Source: UBA4742 sp963773335 (GTDB taxonomy: Bacteria; Actinomycetota; Acidimicrobiia; Acidimicrobiales; Acidimicrobilacustridaceae). From it: 64,000 nt of DNA. Below the pieces are notes generated by a model that did no database searches, was not told where the DNA came from, and saw only the letters and a program-made list of their open reading frames with translations. Location of the stretch: positions 310,001 to 374,000 of the forward strand of contig CAVZAT010000002.1 of assembly GCA_963773335.1 (NCBI GenBank), given 5' to 3'. A program made the position numbers and the translations under genes. Positions 1-7,854 of the stretch are shown piece by piece (the first letter of the stretch is position 1; every line of letters starts with the position of its first letter).

Positions 1-402
1 CTCGAGCACCTGGTGGCCCATGGCGTGCTCGAGCGCGTCCCCTACCAGCAGCACCCGGTGCGCTACGACTACCAACTGACCACCAAGGGCGTCGACCTGT
101 GGCCGGTGCTGACCGCCATGCGCCAGTGGGGCGACCGCTACGCCGCCCCCGACGGCCCGCCGTTGGAGTTGATCCACAAGGGCTGCGGGGACCGGGTGAC
201 GGTGGTGGAGACCTGTTCGACCTGCGGCGAAGCGCTGAGTGCCCGTGACGTCCGGGCGGTGCCCGGACCGGGTGTGTGCGAGAGCAACTTCCCCCCTGAC
301 GAGATGCGCCACCGCAGGATCGCACCGACCGCGTCCGCCGGCGGCACCCATCGAACCCTCTCGAATCCGCCCCTCGAACCCGTGAGGTCGACCCGTGAGT
401 GA
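1..402 (+). CDS. HxlR-type winged-helix regulator, 3' part only
   Basis: The window opens inside this gene; the frame is open from base 1, so only the last 133 codons are present. The visible start (LEHLVAHGVLERVPY) is the end of a winged helix: recognition helix, then a wing with the R-Y-DYQLTTKG pattern typical of HxlR/MarR-like regulators ('tyrLTxkG'). A C-terminal extension carries CGD...CSTCGEAL, a pair of cysteines that could bind metal or sense redox. HxlR proteins are DNA-binding dimers controlling neighbouring enzymes; the next genes (a 46-codon frame and a thioesterase) overlap it closely, so it may be the first gene of their operon. The N-terminal part and start are outside the window. 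Confidence 0.8.
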   Translation, partial: LEHLVAHGVLERVPYQQHPVRYDYQLTTKGVDLWPVLTAMRQWGDRYAAPDGPPLELIHKGCGDRVTVVETCSTCGEALSARDVRAVPGPGVCESNFPPDEMRHRRIAPTASAGGTHRTLSNPPLEPVRSTRE

Positions 403-535
403 CCCGACCACCAATCTCGCCGTCTCCAACCTGGCGACCCAGCGGCTGTGGCAGGTCGACGTGATCGACGATCGGTTACGGTTGCTGTCCCACGGCGAGG
501 TCCGTCTGCGGCACGTCGAGGCGGTTCCGGCGTGA
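395..535 (+). CDS. Possible 46-residue small protein linking regulator and thioesterase
   Basis: A GTG-started frame overlaps the end of the HxlR gene by 8 bases and its TGA overlaps the GTG of the thioesterase (GTGA). A purine-rich GAGG lies about 7 bases upstream. The product (VSDPTTNLAVSNLATQRLWQ...) is not recognised and has no membrane segment or signal. The only support is the stop-start coupling on both sides; it could be chance in such GC-rich DNA. Confidence 0.3.
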   Translation: MSDPTTNLAVSNLATQRLWQVDVIDDRLRLLSHGEVRLRHVEAVPA

Positions 536-1362
536 CCGTCGTGACCGGCACCGACCGGTTCGCCACGGCCACCGCCGTCGAACCCGACGGCGAGACCGAT
601 GCCGATGGCACTCGGCTCTACCGGGGCGCCATCGCCGAAGGATGGGACATCGCCACCAACGCCAACGGCGGGTACCTGCTGGCGCTGACCGGCCGGGCCA
701 TGGCCGCGGCGACCGGTCGTAGCGATCCGGTGACCGTGACCGGTCACTTCGTCGCACCGGGAAAGCCTGGGCCCGCGGAGATCCCCGTCCAGGTGCTCAA
801 GCAGGGCCGCCGGTTCGCCACCGCCCGGGCCACCCTGATCGCCCAGGGCCGACCGGTGCTGACCGCGCTCGGCACCTTCGGTGATGTCAGCCAGGCGCAC
901 GGCCCGTTGCTCATCGACCGCGCCCCGCCCGAGCTGCCCGACCCCGACGACTGCGTGATCCTCGTGCCCACCGCCACCTTCCCGCCGCCGTTCATGGGGC
1001 GCGTCGAGCTGCGCCTCCATCCTGAGGATGCGTCCTACGCCACCGGCGGCAAGACGGGGCGCCTGTTGATGCGGGGTTGGTTCCGCCTGCCCGATGACCA
1101 ACCGATCGACACGATCGCGTTGCTGTGCGCGGTCGACGCCTTCCCACCCACGGCCTTCAACGCCCACCTGCCCGTGGCCTGGACCCCGACCATCGAGCTC
1201 ACCGCCCATGTGCGGGCCCGCCCGGCTCCCGGCTGGCTGCGCTGCCAGTTCTCCACCCACTTCGTGAGCGGCGGGTTCCTCGAGGAGGACGGCGAGATCT
1301 GGGACGCCGAGGACCGTCTGGTGGCCCAGTCCCGTCAGCTGGCCCTGGTCCCCCAGGGCTGA
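532..1362 (+). CDS. Acyl-CoA thioesterase family protein (TesB-like double hotdog)
   Basis: The 276-residue product looks like a thioesterase-family double-hotdog protein. The N-terminal half contains NANGGYLLALTGRAM followed by the VTVTGHFVAPGKPGPAEI strand that is typical of this family, and the C-terminal half ends with the usual FSTHFVSGGF...EIWD and VAQSRQLAL motifs. Such enzymes hydrolyse acyl-CoA to free acid and CoA in the cytoplasm. I chose GTG at 532 because it overlaps the upstream stop (GTGA); a second GTG at 541 is an alternative. The substrate cannot be read from the sequence. Downstream lies the DNA ligase after about 70 bases, probably a separate unit. Confidence 0.85.
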   Translation: MTVVTGTDRFATATAVEPDGETDADGTRLYRGAIAEGWDIATNANGGYLLALTGRAMAAATGRSDPVTVTGHFVAPGKPGPAEIPVQVLKQGRRFATARATLIAQGRPVLTALGTFGDVSQAHGPLLIDRAPPELPDPDDCVILVPTATFPPPFMGRVELRLHPEDASYATGGKTGRLLMRGWFRLPDDQPIDTIALLCAVDAFPPTAFNAHLPVAWTPTIELTAHVRARPAPGWLRCQFSTHFVSGGFLEEDGEIWDAEDRLVAQSRQLALVPQG

Positions 1363-1433
1363 GCGCGACGTCGGCCGCGACCTCGGCCGGCTCACCACCG
1401 CTCACCGTCGCGGCGGCGATGCCAGACTCAGGC

Positions 1434-2963
1434 ATGGAGCTGGCTCGGCTGGTGGGGGCGGCTGATCAGGTGGCGGCCACCGGATCGCGCTCGGCCAAGC
1501 GCGACGTGTTGGCCGCGCTCCTGACGGCCATGGCACCAGCCGAGATCGAGGCCGGGGTCGGCTTCCTGGTGGGCGAGCCCCGTCAGGGGCGGGTGGGGGT
1601 GGGCTGGGCCACCGTGTCCGACCTGGCCGGATCGACAGCCCCGGGCGGGCCGGGCGCCAGCCCACCCGGTCTGGAGATCCTGGACCTCGACCGGGCCCTG
1701 GACCAGCTCAGCTCGTGTCGGGGGCCCGGCTCGGTGCGGGCTCGGGGGCAGATCCTGGCCGACCTGTTCGACCGGGCCACCTCGGCCGAGGCCGCCTTCA
1801 TGCGCCGGCTGCTGGTGGGTGAGCTGCGTCAGGGCGCGCTCGAGGGCGTCATGGCCGATGCCGTGGCGGCTGCGGCCGACGTGCCAGCCAGCCTGGTGCG
1901 TCGGGCCACCATGTTGAGCGGTGACCTGCGGGTCTGCGCCCGCGTGGCGCTCACGATCGGGCGATCCGGGCTCGAGGCCGTGGGCCTCACACTTTTCCGT
2001 CCCGTCCAGCCCATGCTGGCGGCCACCGCCGAGGATCTGGAGGACGCCTTCGGTGATGGTCGGCCGGCGTCGGTGGAGTGGAAGCTCGACGGCGCCCGCA
2101 TCCAGGTCCATCGCCAGGGTGATCGGGTGGAGGTGTACACCCGGAACCTCAACGTGATCACCGCTCGCCTCCCCGAGGTCGTCGAGCTGGTTCGGGCCCT
2201 GCCCGCCACCGACCTGGTGCTCGACGGCGAGGTGCTGGGCCTGGAGGGCGGGCGGCCCGAGGCCTTCCAGGAGACGATGAGCCGGTTCGGTCGGGACGAC
2301 CCGGCTGGACACGGCTTGACCTTGCGGCCGTTCTTCTTCGATGTGTTGCGGGCGGAGGGCACCGACGTGATCGACCGCCCCCTGACCGAGCGCCTGGACG
2401 TGCTCGACGCGGTGGCACCGGGGTTGGTCATGCCCCGGCTGGTCACCGCCGAGCCGGCTCAGGCCGAGGCCTTCGTGGCCGCCACCCTGTCCGCCGGCCA
2501 TGAAGGGGTGATGGTCAAGGACGCGTCGAGCGCCTATGTGGCCGGACGCCGGGGCAAGGCCTGGCGCAAGCTCAAGCCGGTGCACACCCTCGACCTGGTG
2601 GTGCTGGCCGTGGAGTGGGGCCACGGTCGGCGTCGGGGCTGGCTGTCGAACCTGCACCTCGGAGCTCGTGATCCCGACGGCGCCGGCTTCGTGATGGTGG
2701 GCAAGACCTTCAAGGGGCTCACCGATGCCCTGTTGACGTGGCAGACCGAGGCCCTCCTGGCCCGAGAGATCGGTCGCGACGAGTACACCGTGCATGTGCG
2801 CCCGGACCTGGTGGTGGAGGTGGCCATCGACGGGGTGCAGGCCTCGACCCGCTACCCCGGCGGCGTCGCCCTGCGCTTCGCCCGGGTCAAGCAGTACCGC
2901 TCGGACAAGCTCGCCGCCGACGCGGACACCATCGAATCGCTCCGGGCGTTGCTCCCCCGCTAG
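1434..2963 (+). CDS. ligB: ATP-dependent DNA ligase
   Basis: A 509-residue ATP-dependent DNA ligase. An N-terminal DNA-binding domain (about residues 1-190) precedes the nucleotidyltransferase core: motif I EWKLDGAR with the AMP-accepting Lys near residue 217, motif III-type FFFDVL, motif IV EGVMVKD and motif V WRKLKP, then an OB domain (LDLVVLAVEWGHGRR). It seals nicks using ATP, in addition to the NAD-dependent LigA expected elsewhere in the genome; length and architecture match mycobacterial LigB, so a backup or repair role is likely. ATG at 1434 starts right at the family's usual N-terminus. The stop codon overlaps the stop of the convergent hydrolase in a shared CTAG. Confidence 0.92.
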   Translation: MELARLVGAADQVAATGSRSAKRDVLAALLTAMAPAEIEAGVGFLVGEPRQGRVGVGWATVSDLAGSTAPGGPGASPPGLEILDLDRALDQLSSCRGPGSVRARGQILADLFDRATSAEAAFMRRLLVGELRQGALEGVMADAVAAAADVPASLVRRATMLSGDLRVCARVALTIGRSGLEAVGLTLFRPVQPMLAATAEDLEDAFGDGRPASVEWKLDGARIQVHRQGDRVEVYTRNLNVITARLPEVVELVRALPATDLVLDGEVLGLEGGRPEAFQETMSRFGRDDPAGHGLTLRPFFFDVLRAEGTDVIDRPLTERLDVLDAVAPGLVMPRLVTAEPAQAEAFVAATLSAGHEGVMVKDASSAYVAGRRGKAWRKLKPVHTLDLVVLAVEWGHGRRRGWLSNLHLGARDPDGAGFVMVGKTFKGLTDALLTWQTEALLAREIGRDEYTVHVRPDLVVEVAIDGVQASTRYPGGVALRFARVKQYRSDKLAADADTIESLRALLPR

Positions 2964-3703
2964 ACCGGCTGCGCCTCCACCAGGAGGCGGGCGAAGCCGG
3001 CGGGGTCGGTGACGGGCGGGACGTGGCCGGAGTCGAGGCGCACCAGCCGGGCCGGATGGGGCAGGCGAGCCACCATCTCCTCCTGCAGGGCGGCGGGCAC
3101 CGGCTTGTCGCGCTCGTTGAGCAGGTAGGTGATCGGGATCTCGGCGGGAACCGTCGACCAGTGCACCGGCTGGAAGTAGTGGTTGATGGTGTCGGAGACG
3201 CATCGCACCGGGTCGACCACGAAGGCCAGGGTGTCGTCGTCGAGCGGGTCGCCGCCGTACGTGTTGCGGAAGGCCTCGGGGTCGGCCGGCCGCCCCGGGG
3301 TGGTCAGCAGGGTGCCGTCACGCGCCGCCATCTCGGCACCGATCTTCACTCCTTCGCGGTGGCGCTCCTGCATGCAGTCGAGACCGCAGCCTCCCTCCGG
3401 CGGGATCGACGCGGCGCTCAGCACGATGGCAGCCACGCGTGAACCCAGACCGGCCACCACGCCGGGCACCACCAGCCCGCCCGACGAGTGGGCCACCACC
3501 ACGATCGGGTCGGTGATGGATGCGGCGGCCACGTCCGCGAGCACCGACGCCACCTCCTGGTCGACGGTCAGGGTGGCCAGGTCAGCCGCCTTGTCGTGGC
3601 GGCCGGGCAGGTCGACGGCCAGCGCCGGTTGATCCAGGTAGGGCAGCAGGCGATCCCAGAACCGGGCCGAGCTCCCTCCTCCGTGGATGAGCAGATAGGT
3701 CAC
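2960..3703 (-). CDS. Alpha/beta-fold hydrolase
   Basis: The 247-residue protein has a complete alpha/beta hydrolase layout: oxyanion segment LLIHGGGSSARFW, nucleophile elbow AHSSGG (Ser), acid NERDKPVP (Asp) and catalytic His in DSGHVPPV. It resembles salicylate/pheromone esterase-like hydrolases; the substrate is unknown. GTG at 3703 was chosen because the protein then begins at the first beta strand (VTYLLIHGGG). It follows cutA on the same strand after 38 bases containing a small inverted repeat. Confidence 0.87.
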   Translation of the reverse strand: MTYLLIHGGGSSARFWDRLLPYLDQPALAVDLPGRHDKAADLATLTVDQEVASVLADVAAASITDPIVVVAHSSGGLVVPGVVAGLGSRVAAIVLSAASIPPEGGCGLDCMQERHREGVKIGAEMAARDGTLLTTPGRPADPEAFRNTYGGDPLDDDTLAFVVDPVRCVSDTINHYFQPVHWSTVPAEIPITYLLNERDKPVPAALQEEMVARLPHPARLVRLDSGHVPPVTDPAGFARLLVEAQPV

Positions 3704-3714
3704 GAGTGGTCCTT

Positions 3715-3740
3715 GTCCGGCCCGGCGCGCATCGCCGGAC
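3715..3740. terminator. Inverted repeat between cutA and the hydrolase
   Basis: GTCCGGC and GCCGGAC form a 7-bp stem around a 12-base loop immediately after the cutA stop. It has no U-tract; it may act as a weak terminator or attenuator between the two minus-strand genes. Confidence 0.35.
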
Positions 3741-3741
3741 C

Positions 3742-4065
3742 TTAGCCAACCGACTGGTCGATCCACCCCAGGTAGCCGGGCAGGCCCGACACGATGGGGA
3801 CCTCGATCAGCTCGGGGGTGTCGTACGGGTGATGGGCCTCGAGGAAGGCGCGCAGGTCGGCCATCCGCGATGTCGCCGTCTTGATCAGCAGCAGGATCTC
3901 GTCGGATCGCTGCGGCGCGCCGTCCCAGACGTAGTGACTGACGATCGGGGTGAGCTGCACGCAGGCCGCCAGCCGCCGCTCCACCAGCACAGCGGCCAGG
4001 TCGTCGGCCTCGTCGGCGGATCCGACCGTCGTCATGGCCAGCGAGTAACCCTCCACCTCGCTCAT
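3742..4065 (-). CDS. cutA: Divalent-cation tolerance protein CutA
   Basis: The 107-residue length and sequence are those of CutA1, a trimeric cytoplasmic protein linked to copper and divalent-metal tolerance whose exact role is debated. Visible family features are the RLAACVQL strand, the SHYVWDG turn, EILLLIKT, and the C-terminal HPYDTPE ... GYLGWI segment. ATG at 4065 gives the normal N-terminus. It reads away from the methyltransferase gene; the roughly 170-base space between them probably holds both promoters. Confidence 0.95.
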   Translation of the reverse strand: MSEVEGYSLAMTTVGSADEADDLAAVLVERRLAACVQLTPIVSHYVWDGAPQRSDEILLLIKTATSRMADLRAFLEAHHPYDTPELIEVPIVSGLPGYLGWIDQSVG

Positions 4066-4236
4066 CGATCTCCTCTGGGTCGGCCGGTCTGGGTCGGCCA
4101 GCCTCGGTCACGGGCCAACTTCACACCCGTAGCATGCCGGTCGAGGGCGCGCCGGTGCTCGACGCCGCCTCCCCGAGGAACGGCTCCGGGCAAAACCGGC
4201 TGGGTGCATCGGGCCGGCGCGTGACAGGGTGGGCGG

Positions 4237-4887
4237 ATGGCACGGTCTGGGCAGGTGGGGACGGGCTGGCACGATCCTGACCACGTCCAGGAGTACCTGG
4301 AGCGGGTGGGCGCGCTGCCACCGCGCCTGGCCGGGGAGGCGGTGCTGGTCGAGGTGCTGCCCCCGGCTCCCGAGCGAATGCTCGACCTGGCCTGCGGCGA
4401 TGGCCGACTGGCCGCGGTGGTGCTCGATGCCCGGCCCTCGGTCAGCCAGGTGGTGGCCGTCGATCGCTCGGCGCCGATGCTGGCCCGGGCTCGGGAGCGC
4501 TTCGCCGCCGATCCCCGCGTCGAGGTCCGAGCCGGCGACCTGGCCGACCCGCTGGCGCCGCTGGGCCGCTTCGACCTGATCGTGTCGGGCTTCGCCATCC
4601 ATCACCTGGACGACCTGGGCAAGCAACGGCTCTTCGCCGAGGTCGCGGCCCAGCTGAACCCGGGCGGGCTGTTCGCCAACCTGGAGGTGGTGGCTTCCGC
4701 CACGCCCGAGCTCCACGCCGAGTTCCGTCGCGCCATCGGCCGGCCGGCCGACGACCCGGAGGATCAGCTGGCGCCGGTCGAGGCGCAGCTCAGCTGGATG
4801 CGCCAGGCCGGCCTGGAGCAGGTCGACTGCCTCTGGCGCTGGCACGGCTTCGCGCTACTGGTGGGCCAGCCTTCCCAGCACGCCTGA
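4237..4887 (+). CDS. Class I SAM-dependent methyltransferase
   Basis: A 216-residue methyltransferase. Motif I is MLDLACGDGRLA (SAM-binding glycine loop, about residues 48-59), motif II ends with VVAVDRSAPML, and the post-motif FDLIVSGFAIHHLDDLGK is typical of UbiE/methyltransf_25 type enzymes. The target is unknown. The C-terminal half (NLEVVASATPELHAEFRRA, HGFALLVG) completes the fold. The gene ends inside the left arm of a long hairpin, and faces the cNMP-binding gene tail to tail. Confidence 0.88.
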   Translation: MARSGQVGTGWHDPDHVQEYLERVGALPPRLAGEAVLVEVLPPAPERMLDLACGDGRLAAVVLDARPSVSQVVAVDRSAPMLARARERFAADPRVEVRAGDLADPLAPLGRFDLIVSGFAIHHLDDLGKQRLFAEVAAQLNPGGLFANLEVVASATPELHAEFRRAIGRPADDPEDQLAPVEAQLSWMRQAGLEQVDCLWRWHGFALLVGQPSQHA

Positions 4888-4920
4888 CCACCGTTTCGGT
4901 GGCTGGATGTGCCGGGAGGC
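4869..4920. terminator. Bidirectional hairpin between convergent genes
   Basis: An imperfect 24-25 base inverted repeat with the core CCACCG-TTT-CGGTGG (4888-4902). Its outer arms resemble those of the perfect hairpin at 10025-10079 (CTTCC-AGCAC..CTGACCACCG). It overlaps the end of the methyltransferase gene and stops 7 bases short of the convergent cNMP gene, so it can terminate both. No U-tract, as is usual in actinobacteria. Confidence 0.6.
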
Positions 4921-4927
4921 CGCCCGG

Positions 4928-5362
4928 TCAGTGGCGCAGCGGGTCGGGGCTGTTGGCCCGCTGGTAGCCGGCCATGGTGATCAGCAACTTCCGCGAGATC
5001 GAGGGGGCCTCGTCGAGCAGCTGGAAGAACTCACCGTGGTCGAGCACCAGCAGGTTCATGTCGGTGGCGGCCACGATGGTGGCGGCCCGGGGGCCGCCGT
5101 CGAGCAGGGCGAGTTCGCCGAAGTAGTCGCCGGGCCCGTACACACCCACCTCCACCCCGTCGATCAGGCAGCGGGCCCGGCCCTCGATCACGAGCATGAA
5201 CTCCAGCCCGGCCCGACCCTGGGTGGTCAGGGCGCTGCCGGCATCCGCCGACACGTTGGTGCCCAGCCTGGCGATCTGGCCCAGCTCGCGACGGGTGCAG
5301 CCGGCGAAGAGGGGGACGGCGCCCAGCAGATCGAGCACCGCAGCTGGCGTCCGGCGGCTCAT
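4928..5362 (-). CDS. Cyclic-nucleotide-binding domain protein
   Basis: The 144-residue product is a single cNMP-binding (Crp-like sensor) beta barrel with no DNA-binding helix-turn-helix. The phosphate-binding cassette is recognisable as YGPGDYFGELALLDGGPRAA, containing the GELAL...RAAT pattern. It probably acts as a stand-alone sensor or partner of another protein. Its ATG overlaps the stop of the upstream hydrolase (ATGA at 5359-5362), so the two are likely translated together. Which nucleotide it binds, if any, is unknown. Confidence 0.88.
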   Translation of the reverse strand: MSRRTPAAVLDLLGAVPLFAGCTRRELGQIARLGTNVSADAGSALTTQGRAGLEFMLVIEGRARCLIDGVEVGVYGPGDYFGELALLDGGPRAATIVAATDMNLLVLDHGEFFQLLDEAPSISRKLLITMAGYQRANSPDPLRH

Positions 5363-6219
5363 GACGGTGCGCCCTGGCGGGTCACGTCGGTGGCTCGGCC
5401 CGCCAGGGCCGTGGCCGCCACCAGCTCGACGTAGCGGTCCCAGAGCTGCTCGGGGTAGTCGTGGCCCATGCCCTCGATCTCCACGTAGCGGGCGCCGGGC
5501 ACGGCCTCGGCCGTACGCCGGCCGCCGCTGGGGTCGATCAACGTGTCGGCCGACCCGTGGATGACCAGGGTCGGCACCGTGACCTCGCCCAGGGCCTGGG
5601 TGCGGCTGGCGCCACCGATCACCGCCCCCAGCTCCGCGGCCACCCCTTCGGGGCGGAACGCCCGGTCGTAGGCCTGGCCCGCGTAGTCGGCTTGGCGGGA
5701 CTCGTCGACCAGGCCGGGGCTGCCCCACAGGCGCAGCCCGGCCAGGTGGCGCTCGACGGCACCGGCGCGGCCCTCGGCCGCGGGCGACAGCAGGTGGGCC
5801 AGCACGGCGTCGGACGACTGCCCGACGTCGGGATCGCCGGTGCTCGACATCATCGACGTCAGCGAACGCACCCGGTCGGGGTGCTCGATGACCACGGTCT
5901 GGGCCACCATGCCCCCGAGCGACAAGCCCAGCACGTGGGCCCGGGTCACGCCGAGCTCGTCGAGCACGGCGACACCGTCAGCGGCCATGTCGCTGAGGGT
6001 GTAGCCGTCCGGATCGGGCGTCGGCGGTCCCGACAGGCCCAGACCCCGATTGTCGAACCGGATCACGAAGAACCCGGCATCCACGAACCGGGCACACCAC
6101 TCCTCGCGGTAGTTGATGCACTGGCTTCCCAGACCGTTGATCAGCAGGAGCGGCTCGTCGTTCGGATCGCCGAAGATCTCGTACCAGAGGTCGATGCCAC
6201 CGTGATGGGCCCAGGCCAT
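5359..6219 (-). CDS. Alpha/beta hydrolase (epoxide hydrolase/haloperoxidase-like)
   Basis: The 286-residue enzyme shows LLLINGLGSQ (oxyanion loop), FDNRGLGLSG, the nucleophile elbow LGLSLGGMVAQ, the acid in VIHGSADTLIDP and the catalytic His in EGMGHDYP. This is the classic alpha/beta hydrolase_1 pattern; substrate unknown. ATG at 6219 (MAWAHHGGIDLWYEIFG) fits the family's short N-terminus. It is translationally coupled to the downstream cNMP-binding protein. The promoter should lie between 6220 and 6358, shared divergently with the small membrane protein. Confidence 0.87.
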   Translation of the reverse strand: MAWAHHGGIDLWYEIFGDPNDEPLLLINGLGSQCINYREEWCARFVDAGFFVIRFDNRGLGLSGPPTPDPDGYTLSDMAADGVAVLDELGVTRAHVLGLSLGGMVAQTVVIEHPDRVRSLTSMMSSTGDPDVGQSSDAVLAHLLSPAAEGRAGAVERHLAGLRLWGSPGLVDESRQADYAGQAYDRAFRPEGVAAELGAVIGGASRTQALGEVTVPTLVIHGSADTLIDPSGGRRTAEAVPGARYVEIEGMGHDYPEQLWDRYVELVAATALAGRATDVTRQGAPS

Positions 6220-6358
6220 GGCCGCGAGTCTGCCATGACGACACGAGGTCCATCGATGGTGCATGATCCCTGAGCGCAAACCCGCGCCCCTGGTGTAACG
6301 CCAGGACAAGTTCGGCGCCGTCCTCATGGGGGCGGGTCCGGCACTCGGAGGCCATGCA

Positions 6359-6751
6359 ATGATCCTGTCCACCATCGGAGACGGCGACGTCCTCCTCTTC
6401 TTCGTCGAGTTCTTCCTGTTCGTGATCTGGTTCTGGCTCCTCATCACGATCTTCGGTGACCTGTTCCACGACCACGAGATGTCGGGAGGGATGAAGGCCG
6501 TCTGGATCTTCTTCGTCATCATCCTGCCGTTCCTGGGGATCCTGGTGTACCTGATCGCCCACGGCAGCGGCATGGCCGGGCGGGCCATGAAGGCCCAGCA
6601 GGAGGCGCAGGCCCAGATGGACGCGTACGTGCGCCAGACCGCCTCGGCCGGCAGTGCGACCGACCAGATCGCACAGGCCAAGGCCCTGCTCGACGCCGGC
6701 ACCATCGATCAAGCCGAGTTCGACAAGCTCAAGGCCAAGGCCCTCGGATGA
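6359..6751 (+). CDS. Small membrane protein with PLDc_N-like and SHOCT domains
   Basis: The 130-residue protein has two membrane helices (about residues 8-30 and 44-65; FFVEFFLFVIWFWLL and WIFFVIILPFLGILVYL), the arrangement of the phospholipase-D N-terminal (PLDc_N) family, then a charged Gln-rich linker and a C-terminal SHOCT motif (AKALLDAGTIDQAEFDKLKAKAL). Function unknown; such proteins are common in actinobacteria and may form oligomers at the membrane. ATG 6359 was chosen because GGAGG lies 7 bases upstream; an in-frame upstream ATG at 6326 lacks this. Confidence 0.85.
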   Translation: MILSTIGDGDVLLFFVEFFLFVIWFWLLITIFGDLFHDHEMSGGMKAVWIFFVIILPFLGILVYLIAHGSGMAGRAMKAQQEAQAQMDAYVRQTASAGSATDQIAQAKALLDAGTIDQAEFDKLKAKALG

Positions 6752-6777
6752 GTCGAGCCGGGCTGAGCTGAACCGCG

Positions 6778-6825
6778 CCGCTCGGCCACTCCGGCCACCG
6801 TTTCGGCGGTCGGAGGGGCCAGCGG
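6778..6825. terminator. Long imperfect hairpin after the PLDc_N/SHOCT gene
   Basis: Arms of 22-23 bases (CCGCT.GGCC.CTCCG...CCG) enclose a TTT loop within the core CCACCG-TTT-CGGCGG. It begins 26 bases after the stop codon and resembles the hairpins at 4869 and 10025. It probably ends transcription before the SDR-P450 operon. Confidence 0.55.
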
Positions 6826-6885
6826 CAGTGCGGGTCGAAATAAAGCGCGAGACTGCCTCTCGAGATCGAACGAGGGGGACAGGTC

Positions 6886-7854
6886 GTGGAGCGCTTCGAA
6901 GGACGGTTGGCCGTGATCACCGGTGGGGGAACCGGTATGGGACGCGAGTTGGCCCGCCAGCTGACGGCGGAGGGCTGTCACGTGGCCATCGGCGACGTCT
7001 CGGCCGAGTCGATGGCCGAGACCCTGGAGCTGTGCGGGTCGGGCGCGCCCAGCGGGACCCGGATGACGGCCCACGTGGCCGACGTGTCCGACGAGGCTCA
7101 GATGCTGGCATTCCGCGACGCGGTGGTGGTCGAGCACTCGACTGATCACATCAACCTGCTGTTCAACAACGCTGGCATCGGTGGTGGGGGCAGCTTCCTC
7201 ACCGACGAACGTGAGATGTGGGACAGGGTGTTCGGCGTGTGCTGGGGCGGCGTCTACAACGGGTCGCGGGCTTTCATGGGTCTGCTGGTGGCCAGCGACG
7301 AGGGCCATATCGTCAACACCTCGAGCGTCAACGGCTTCTGGGCCACGCTCGGGCTGGGCACGCCCCACACCGCCTACAGCGCGGCCAAGTTCGCGGTGAA
7401 GGGATTCACCGAGGCGCTGATCATCGACCTGCGCCTCAACGCCCCGCACGTGCACGCCTCGGTGGTCATGCCCGGCCACATCGGTACCGAGATCGTGCAC
7501 AACTCGTTCCGCGAGCACGGTCGCAACCCCAAGGAGCTGACCTCCGAGCAGCTGATCGAGGTGCGCGCCGGCCTGGCCGATCGGGGCATCGACCTGAGCG
7601 ACGTCAGCGACGAGGACATCCGGACCGGCATGGTGGCCCAGGCCGACCTGTTCCGGGACACGGCGCCGACCAGCGCGGCCCAGGCGGCCACCATCATCCT
7701 CGACGGCGTGCGGGCACGGGAGTGGCGGATCCTGGTGGGCGACGACGCCCACGTGCTCGACGAGATGGTGCGCGCCGACCCTACCCAGGCCTACGAGCCC
7801 GCCTTCATCGAGAAGCTCCAGGCTCGAGGCGTGTTCACCCAGATGGGATGGTGA
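6886..7854 (+). CDS. SDR family NAD(P)-dependent oxidoreductase
   Basis: A 322-residue short-chain dehydrogenase. The Rossmann start is VITGGGTGMGREL (TGxxxGxG), NNAG is present, and the catalytic tetrad is NTSSVNG...YSAAK (Ser, Tyr, Lys). It oxidises or reduces a hydroxyl/keto group with NAD(P). GTG at 6886 follows a GAGGGGGA ribosome site. The stop overlaps the start of the P450 (TGATG), so the SDR and P450 form an operon, probably with the LLM oxidoreductase; a role in breaking down a hydrophobic or steroid-like compound is inference only. Confidence 0.92.
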   Translation: MERFEGRLAVITGGGTGMGRELARQLTAEGCHVAIGDVSAESMAETLELCGSGAPSGTRMTAHVADVSDEAQMLAFRDAVVVEHSTDHINLLFNNAGIGGGGSFLTDEREMWDRVFGVCWGGVYNGSRAFMGLLVASDEGHIVNTSSVNGFWATLGLGTPHTAYSAAKFAVKGFTEALIIDLRLNAPHVHASVVMPGHIGTEIVHNSFREHGRNPKELTSEQLIEVRAGLADRGIDLSDVSDEDIRTGMVAQADLFRDTAPTSAAQAATIILDGVRAREWRILVGDDAHVLDEMVRADPTQAYEPAFIEKLQARGVFTQMGW